Shown here piece by piece: positions 59,227 to 64,000 of a stretch of 64,000 nucleotides of DNA (positions are counted from its first letter, which is position 1; every line of letters starts with the position of its first letter). Origin of the DNA: Aurantiacibacter marinus. Lineage in GTDB: Bacteria > Pseudomonadota > Alphaproteobacteria > Sphingomonadales > Sphingomonadaceae. The position numbers and the translations under genes were made by a program. Where the stretch lies: positions 248,001 through 312,000 of the forward strand of contig NZ_LDCP01000001.1 of assembly GCF_001021555.1 (NCBI RefSeq), given 5' to 3'. The notes under the pieces were generated by a model. That model was not told the DNA's origin. It worked only from the letters and a program-made list of their open reading frames with translations, and made no database searches.

Positions 59227-60117
59227 ATGCAATTTAATCCCGTCACCTTTGCGATACCCGTGTTCGTGGCGCTGATCGTCGCTGAATTGCTCTGGGCAAG
59301 GCGGCGACAGCCAAGGGCATATGAATCTCGCGATACGGCGACATCACTTGCGATCGGGCTGGGCAGCACGGTTGCCGGCGGGCTGACTGCCGCAGCGGTG
59401 CTGGCGATGCTGGTATGGGCGCATTCGGCAACACCGCTGTCGATCGGCTGGGCGTGGTGGGCCTGGCCGCTATGTTTTGTGCTGGACGATCTGGCCTATT
59501 ACACCTTCCACCGCAGCGCCCACCGGGTCCGCTGGTTCTGGGCGAGCCACGTCAATCATCATTCCAGCCAACACTACAATCTTTCGACGGCGCTGCGGCA
59601 AAGCTGGACCGGCTTTTTCGCCGCATCCTTCATCTTCCGCCTGCCGCTGGCTTTTGCAGGGTTCGAGCCGGGGATGATCCTGGCGTGCGGCGGGTTCAAC
59701 CTGATCTACCAGTTCTGGATACATACCGAATCGATCAAACGAATGCCGCACTGGTTCGAAGCGGTGATGAACACGCCCAGCCATCACCGTGTCCATCATG
59801 CCGTGAACGCGCGGTATCTGGACCGCAATTACGCCGGGACTTTCATCATCTGGGACAAGCTGTTCGGCACTTTTGCAGCCGAAGACGATGCGGACCAGAT
59901 CCGATACGGCATCGTCCACCAAATCGGCAGCTTTAATCCGCTGAAAGTGGTGTTCCACGAATGGCTGGCGATAGCGCGCGACGTGTGGCGCGCGCCATGG
60001 CGGCATAAGTTATCCTACCTGTGGCGCGAACCCGGCTGGAGCCACGACGGCAGCCGTGAAACGTCAGATATGATCCGCCGCCGCTGGAACGCAGCGGCGA
60101 CGGATCAAAAAGACTAG
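59227..60117 (+). CDS. Sterol desaturase / fatty acid hydroxylase family protein
   Basis: 296 residues. Integral membrane di-iron enzyme. His boxes: HRSAH (near 98), HVNHH (near 111) and HRVHHA (near 193), with four to five helices. In sphingomonads related enzymes hydroxylate lipids or carotenoids; the substrate is not evident. Its TAG stop overlaps the stop of the convergent OmpA gene (CTAG). Confidence 0.92.
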   Translation: MQFNPVTFAIPVFVALIVAELLWARRRQPRAYESRDTATSLAIGLGSTVAGGLTAAAVLAMLVWAHSATPLSIGWAWWAWPLCFVLDDLAYYTFHRSAHRVRWFWASHVNHHSSQHYNLSTALRQSWTGFFAASFIFRLPLAFAGFEPGMILACGGFNLIYQFWIHTESIKRMPHWFEAVMNTPSHHRVHHAVNARYLDRNYAGTFIIWDKLFGTFAAEDDADQIRYGIVHQIGSFNPLKVVFHEWLAIARDVWRAPWRHKLSYLWREPGWSHDGSRETSDMIRRRWNAAATDQKD

Positions 60118-61247
60118 TTTCCTGAACCCGGCCCGAAGGTCACTTCCACGCGGCGGTTCTGCGGTTCACGCACGCCATCTGCCGTGGCGACCCGCGGCAT
60201 GGTTTCACCGAATGCCTCGGTCATGATGTCAGCCGAAGGGATGCCGCGTCCGGAGAGATAGGTCTGCACTGCAGTGTTCCGCCGCTCTGCGAGACCCATG
60301 TTGTAAGCTGCACTACCTGACCGGTCTGTGTGGCCTGCCAGCATGACATTGGCCCTTCCACACACCGAATAGGCGGACAATGCACTGCTGAGCACGCTCG
60401 CAGCTTCAGGCGTAAGATCCGATCGGTCAAAATCGAAGAACACGATGTACGGTCCGGTGTTGCATGACGGGAGCGCCTGCGGTGGCGGCGGGGGAGGAGG
60501 CGGCGCAGGGCGGGCCGGCTCAGGCAGCACAACTGGCGGCGGCGGCGTTGGGGCAGGCCGGCTGCCAAGCATCATCATCAGGCTCAGCGATACCGAGTGC
60601 GAAGCGACTTCAAAATCGATTGCACGGCCACGAGTGTCCTGCGGTTCAAACTCCAACGTGCTGAAATAACGGTATTTCAAACCCACATCGACCCGATCGC
60701 TAACCGGCATGCGAGCCTGCGCGATACCTTGCCACGCCCATTCACTGTCGCTTGTGTCCAGGAAATCGGAACTGCTGTTTGCAGCGTTGGTCTGGATATC
60801 CATCCACGTGCGGCCCGCACCGGCGCCCAACGAAAACTGCAAGCCGTCGGCATCGCCAAAATCGACAAGAGCATTGGCCATGAGCGATTTCAGCGAAATA
60901 TCGCCTTCATAATCGAACGTGCCAGTGGCTGTGGTTGTGGCAGACTGCGGGATACCTGCCTGCGCGGAGGTAATTTCGTCCGCGCCCCAAGTCCGGTAAT
61001 TGCCTTCGATTTCGGTGCGGAAGCGGCCCCAGTCATAGCCGAGCAAGGCCGCGGCTTCCCAGCCTATGTCGCTGGAGGTATTTGCGTCTTTCAGGAAGCG
61101 GCCGATATCTGTGCGATAATCATCAGGAAGCACTGCCCCTGCCTCCAGGCCAACATATACTCCGCGATCCACCGATTGGTCCTGCGCCAAGGCTGGCGAT
61201 GCGATCATTGCCGCAATTACACTAACACTACTAATCCAGTACCGCAC
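60114..61247 (-). CDS. OmpA family outer-membrane protein
   Basis: 377 residues. Signal peptide (ending SPALA), an eight-strand beta barrel (about 22-235), a Pro-rich hinge and a C-terminal OmpA peptidoglycan-binding domain (IVFFDFDRSDLTPEA, LAGHTDRSGSAAYN, EPQNRRVEV). GTG at 61247 was chosen: AAGGAG lies 7 nt upstream, while the TTG at 61253 is too close. Confidence 0.95.
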   Translation of the reverse strand: MRYWISSVSVIAAMIASPALAQDQSVDRGVYVGLEAGAVLPDDYRTDIGRFLKDANTSSDIGWEAAALLGYDWGRFRTEIEGNYRTWGADEITSAQAGIPQSATTTATGTFDYEGDISLKSLMANALVDFGDADGLQFSLGAGAGRTWMDIQTNAANSSSDFLDTSDSEWAWQGIAQARMPVSDRVDVGLKYRYFSTLEFEPQDTRGRAIDFEVASHSVSLSLMMMLGSRPAPTPPPPVVLPEPARPAPPPPPPPPQALPSCNTGPYIVFFDFDRSDLTPEAASVLSSALSAYSVCGRANVMLAGHTDRSGSAAYNMGLAERRNTAVQTYLSGRGIPSADIMTEAFGETMPRVATADGVREPQNRRVEVTFGPGSGN

Positions 61248-61351
61248 AGACAATCTCCTTCAACATTATCGTTGATTGTCGGCCCCCTACGCACCTAAGC
61301 GATGGGGGGCAATCGGCGTGTGCCGCATGCAGCAATATTTACAATTGCCAG

Positions 61352-61690
61352 CTAGAGCGCCAGCTCACCTTCTTCGCCAGTGCGGATCCGTGTGGCAGAA
61401 ACAAGTTCCAGTACAAAAATCTTGCCATCGCCGATCTGCCCGTTGTTTGCCGATTCGCGGATGGTCTCGACGATTTTCGGCGCAAGGTCATCGCTCGCGG
61501 CGATTTCCAGCCGAACCTTTGGCAGCATGTTCACGGCATATTCGGCCCCACGGTAGATTTCTGTCTGGCCTTTTTGCCGTCCGAAACCCTTCGCCTCGCA
61601 CACGGTCATGCCAGATACTCCGATGGCGGCCAGCGCTTCCCGCACGGCTTCCAATTTGTGTGGCTTGATGATGGCGACAACAAACTTCAT
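61352..61690 (-). CDS. glnK: P-II nitrogen regulatory protein GlnK (copy 1)
   Basis: 112 residues. Signal protein that binds ATP/ADP/2-oxoglutarate and blocks Amt when nitrogen is ample. T-loop with uridylylation site Tyr51 ([15 protein letters not shown]), B-loop ([12 protein letters not shown]) and C-terminal RIRTGE. It differs from copy 2 at His11 and Cys31. It is separated from amt by a terminator, so it probably has its own regulation. Confidence 0.95.
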   Translation of the reverse strand: MKFVVAIIKPHKLEAVREALAAIGVSGMTVCEAKGFGRQKGQTEIYRGAEYAVNMLPKVRLEIAASDDLAPKIVETIRESANNGQIGDGKIFVLELVSATRIRTGEEGELAL

Positions 61691-61773
61691 TTCGGGCTCT
61701 CCCTGGCGACGGTAACTTGGTCCGGCCACAGGTTACTGCGGCGCAACGCCCCCGACTGGCAACCCAAAAGTGC

Positions 61774-61805
61774 AAAAAAAGGGGCCGGAGCGTCAGCCCC
61801 GGCCC
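61774..61805 (-). terminator. Intrinsic terminator between amt and the downstream glnK
   Basis: On the minus strand GGGCCGG (61805-61799) pairs with CCGGCCC (61788-61782), loop of ten, followed by C and seven T (61780-61774). A strong classical terminator directly after amt. Confidence 0.85.
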
Positions 61806-61898
61806 ATCAAAGTTGTACGTTCGCAGGAGGAACGATGTGAGGCGAGATCGAGAGGGAGAGAGGAGAGAGTTCCCGGCCCCGCCAAACTAGGTTTCGGA

Positions 61899-63287
61899 TC
61901 AGCCCTGGTTGGCCAACCCCGGATATGCTTCGACGCCGGTTTCGTGGACATCGAGGCCCGCCAGTTCGACTTCCTCACTCGGCCGTACGCCGATGGTTGC
62001 TTTCAGAGCGAACCAGAGAATGCCGGAGGCGAGGCAGACAAACACGCCGGTCGCGGCCACACCGATGGCCTGAACGCCGAACTGTGCACCCATGCTCAGC
62101 ACCGCGCCGTCCACTTCGGACTGGGTGTTGAAGGCCACAGCAAGCGTGCCCCAGATACCTGCGAACAGGTGAACCGGGATGGCGCCGACCACGTCGTCGA
62201 TCTTGAACTTGTCGAGCAGCGGAACGGTGAAGACAACGATCGCACCGCCCACAGCACCGATCAGGATCGAAGATCCGACCGAAGGTGCCAGCGGCTCTGC
62301 CGTGATCGATACCAGGCCGGCCAGCGCGCCGTTCAGCGCCATGGTGATATCGGCCTTCTTGTAGCGCAGCTGCGTCAGGATGATCGCAGTCACCACGCCG
62401 CCAGCAGCAGCCATGTTGGTGTTCACGAAGATCTTCGACACGTCCGACACGTCACCAACTGTGCCCATCGCAAGCTGCGACGCGCCGTTGAAGCCGAACC
62501 AGCCGAGCCACAGGATAAACGTACCCAGGGTTGCGAGCGGAATGTTCGAACCGGGGAACACGTTCACCTTGCCGTCGGGACCGTAGCGGCCGATGCGCGC
62601 GCCGATGATGATCGCGCCCATCAGTGCGGCCCAGCCGCCTGTCGAGTGGACCAGTGTGGAACCAGCGAAGTCGGAGAAGCCCATCGCATCAAGCGAACCG
62701 GCGCCCCATTCCCAGCTGACTACAACCGGATAGATAAAGCCCGTCAGCACGGTCACGAAGATGAAGAACGGTACGATCTTCACACGTTCTGCCACGGTGC
62801 CCGAAACGATCGAAGCTGTCGTGGCACAGAAGACCATCTGGAAGAACCAGTCCGACGCGACCGAATAACCTGTATCCAGATCAGCCGAGCCGACTTCCTG
62901 CATCGGGTAAATCGTGCCGGCCATGCCGAACCAGCCGGCGCCGTCAAAGCCCGGATAGGCGATGTTATAACCCACGACCCAGAACATCAGGCCGGCGATC
63001 GAATACAGGCCGATGTTCTTCAGGCACTGGGTCGACACGTTCTTGGAACGGACAAGGCCCGCTTCCAGCATGGCGAAACCCGCCGCCATCCACATGACGA
63101 GAAACCCGCCGATCAGGAACAGCAGGGTATTGAGAATGTAGGCCGTGCCACCTCCAACAGCGTCTGCGGCCGGTGCTGCAAGTTCTGCCACAGGAGCAGC
63201 AAGTGCCGGACTGGATGCAAGCAGCGCTGCCGCGCCAACTCCGCCCATTTTCAAAAGTGTGCCGAATTTTGGAAAAGTGCTTTTCAT
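61899..63287 (-). CDS. amt: Ammonium transporter Amt
   Basis: 462 residues. Eleven-helix ammonium channel with an N-terminal signal-like segment (about 1-40). The twin pore histidines are in STLVHSTGGWAALMG and PVHLFAGIWGT. Moves NH4+/NH3 into the cell and is gated by GlnK. The ATG giving MKSTFPKF was chosen. It follows glnK (copy 2) by 32 nt, as in classical glnK-amt operons. Confidence 0.95.
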   Translation of the reverse strand: MKSTFPKFGTLLKMGGVGAAALLASSPALAAPVAELAAPAADAVGGGTAYILNTLLFLIGGFLVMWMAAGFAMLEAGLVRSKNVSTQCLKNIGLYSIAGLMFWVVGYNIAYPGFDGAGWFGMAGTIYPMQEVGSADLDTGYSVASDWFFQMVFCATTASIVSGTVAERVKIVPFFIFVTVLTGFIYPVVVSWEWGAGSLDAMGFSDFAGSTLVHSTGGWAALMGAIIIGARIGRYGPDGKVNVFPGSNIPLATLGTFILWLGWFGFNGASQLAMGTVGDVSDVSKIFVNTNMAAAGGVVTAIILTQLRYKKADITMALNGALAGLVSITAEPLAPSVGSSILIGAVGGAIVVFTVPLLDKFKIDDVVGAIPVHLFAGIWGTLAVAFNTQSEVDGAVLSMGAQFGVQAIGVAATGVFVCLASGILWFALKATIGVRPSEEVELAGLDVHETGVEAYPGLANQG

Positions 63288-63319
63288 ATTGCCTGACCCC
63301 CTGGTCACAATGTGGCTGA

Positions 63320-63733
<414 letters not shown>

Positions 63734-63788
63734 TCACGCGATTTCGCAGGGGAATGCCCAAGGGTTTCGGAACACGCTTTTATTGCAG

Positions 63789-63805
63789 CGCACAAAAAAC
63801 GTGCA
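63789..63805 (-). promoter_or_regulatory. NtrC-like enhancer dyad upstream of the sigma-54 promoter
   Basis: CGCAC-N7-GTGCA matches the NtrC dyad TGCAC-N7-GTGCA at 9 of 10 positions. Its centre is about 99 nt upstream of the predicted start of transcription, a usual enhancer distance. ntrBC is not in this window, so the activator is inferred. Confidence 0.65.
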
Positions 63806-63862
63806 TGGCCGCTCAAGAATCGGGCAGAGACTGCCGATATGCCAGGCTAAAGGGCCAGACTT

Positions 63863-63918
63863 GAAGGGACGGCCTTACCGGGGCGGGTATACAGGGGCGG
63901 GCTTACAGGGACGGGCTT
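63863..63918. repeat. Four imperfect 14-bp tandem repeats
   Basis: Units at 63863, 63877, 63891 and 63905 (e.g. ACAGGGGCGGGCTT) repeat with one to five changes each. They run into the stop codon of the nuclease-like gene at the right edge. Confidence 0.6.
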
Positions 63919-64000
63919 ATAGTGACAGGGTCACACGGATCGGCAGATGGTCCGAAGCGGCCCGCGCCAAGGCGGTGTTGTGAACCCGCATATCGATCAC
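63917..64000 (-). CDS. C-terminal fragment of an endonuclease/exonuclease/phosphatase family protein
   Basis: The last 27 residues of a minus-strand gene running off the right edge; they contain ASDHLPIRVTL, matching the conserved C-terminal SDHxP metal/catalytic motif of the EEP superfamily. The stop TAA is at 63917-63919. The rest of the gene is outside the window. Confidence 0.75.
   Translation of the reverse strand: MIDMRVHNTALARAASDHLPIRVTLSL

Noticed and set aside
61770-63296. 508-codon open frame on the plus strand, antisense to amt
   Set aside because: Low-complexity His/Arg/Asp-rich translation with no family features; amt on the other strand has all motifs. A by-product of GC-rich codon use.

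Overview
The window looks like chromosomal core DNA of a GC-rich alphaproteobacterium of the order Sphingomonadales, most likely an Erythrobacter/Altererythrobacter-type organism. I infer this from the joint presence of the CtrA and DivK cell-cycle regulators, a serine palmitoyltransferase with its own acyl carrier protein (sphingolipid synthesis), a gene transfer agent (GTA) cluster of sphingomonad layout, a PduO-type adenosyltransferase, GluQ and reduced-cysteine DksA. No rRNA, tRNA, IS element, integrase or CRISPR array was seen.

Layout. 1-8.5 kb: a membrane protein, a BON-MscS channel, lptB-rpoN, an NAD(P)-binding protein, succinate-semialdehyde dehydrogenase and ctrA with a regulatory upstream region. 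8.5-20 kb: trmB, an SDR, an SLC13-type transporter with RCK_C domains, a DUF1800/DUF1501 pair, maeB and mutS. 20-28 kb (mostly minus strand): adenosyltransferase, HIG1 protein, gluQ, an HNH nuclease, a tryptophan-to-anthranilate operon (TDO-kynU) ending in a possible Trp-rich microprotein, an orphan peptide-binding lipoprotein, a PilZ protein and DksA. 28-38 kb: a SEL1 protein, a five-gene operon (DUF3572-HAD-RidA-GDPD-FemAB-like), divK, a Pycsar-effector-like membrane protein, the ACP-Spt sphingolipid pair, a long DUF1963 protein, OsmC and YqaA.

38.0-52.2 kb is a complete GTA structural operon on the plus strand: promoter, TerS, TerL, portal, DUF6127, prohead protease, capsid, adaptor, a tiny Arg-rich ORF, tail terminator, major tail protein, two chaperone-like proteins, a short tape measure, a DUF2460 distal tail protein fused to a large barrel-like domain, an Fe-S-type hub, NlpC/P60 peptidase, tail-tip protein and DUF2793. 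Almost all junctions overlap or are under 25 nt. The only long gaps flank the capsid gene and are rich in hairpins. No integrase, repressor, replication or lysis gene is present, which fits a GTA rather than a prophage.

52.2-64 kb: Cu/Zn SOD, queC, hslO, argD-argF, a Gly-rich double cold-shock protein, a DUF442-type protein, sterol desaturase/hydroxylase, OmpA and the nitrogen module glnK-amt-glnK. That module is preceded by a textbook sigma-54 promoter and an NtrC-like dyad, and the sigma-54 gene (rpoN) lies in the same window. CtrA (7.8 kb) and DivK (32.2 kb) act in one phosphorelay; CtrA-like boxes lie upstream of ctrA, the PilZ gene and the SEL1 gene. In other alphaproteobacteria CtrA also controls GTA expression, but I found no CtrA box in front of the GTA operon here.
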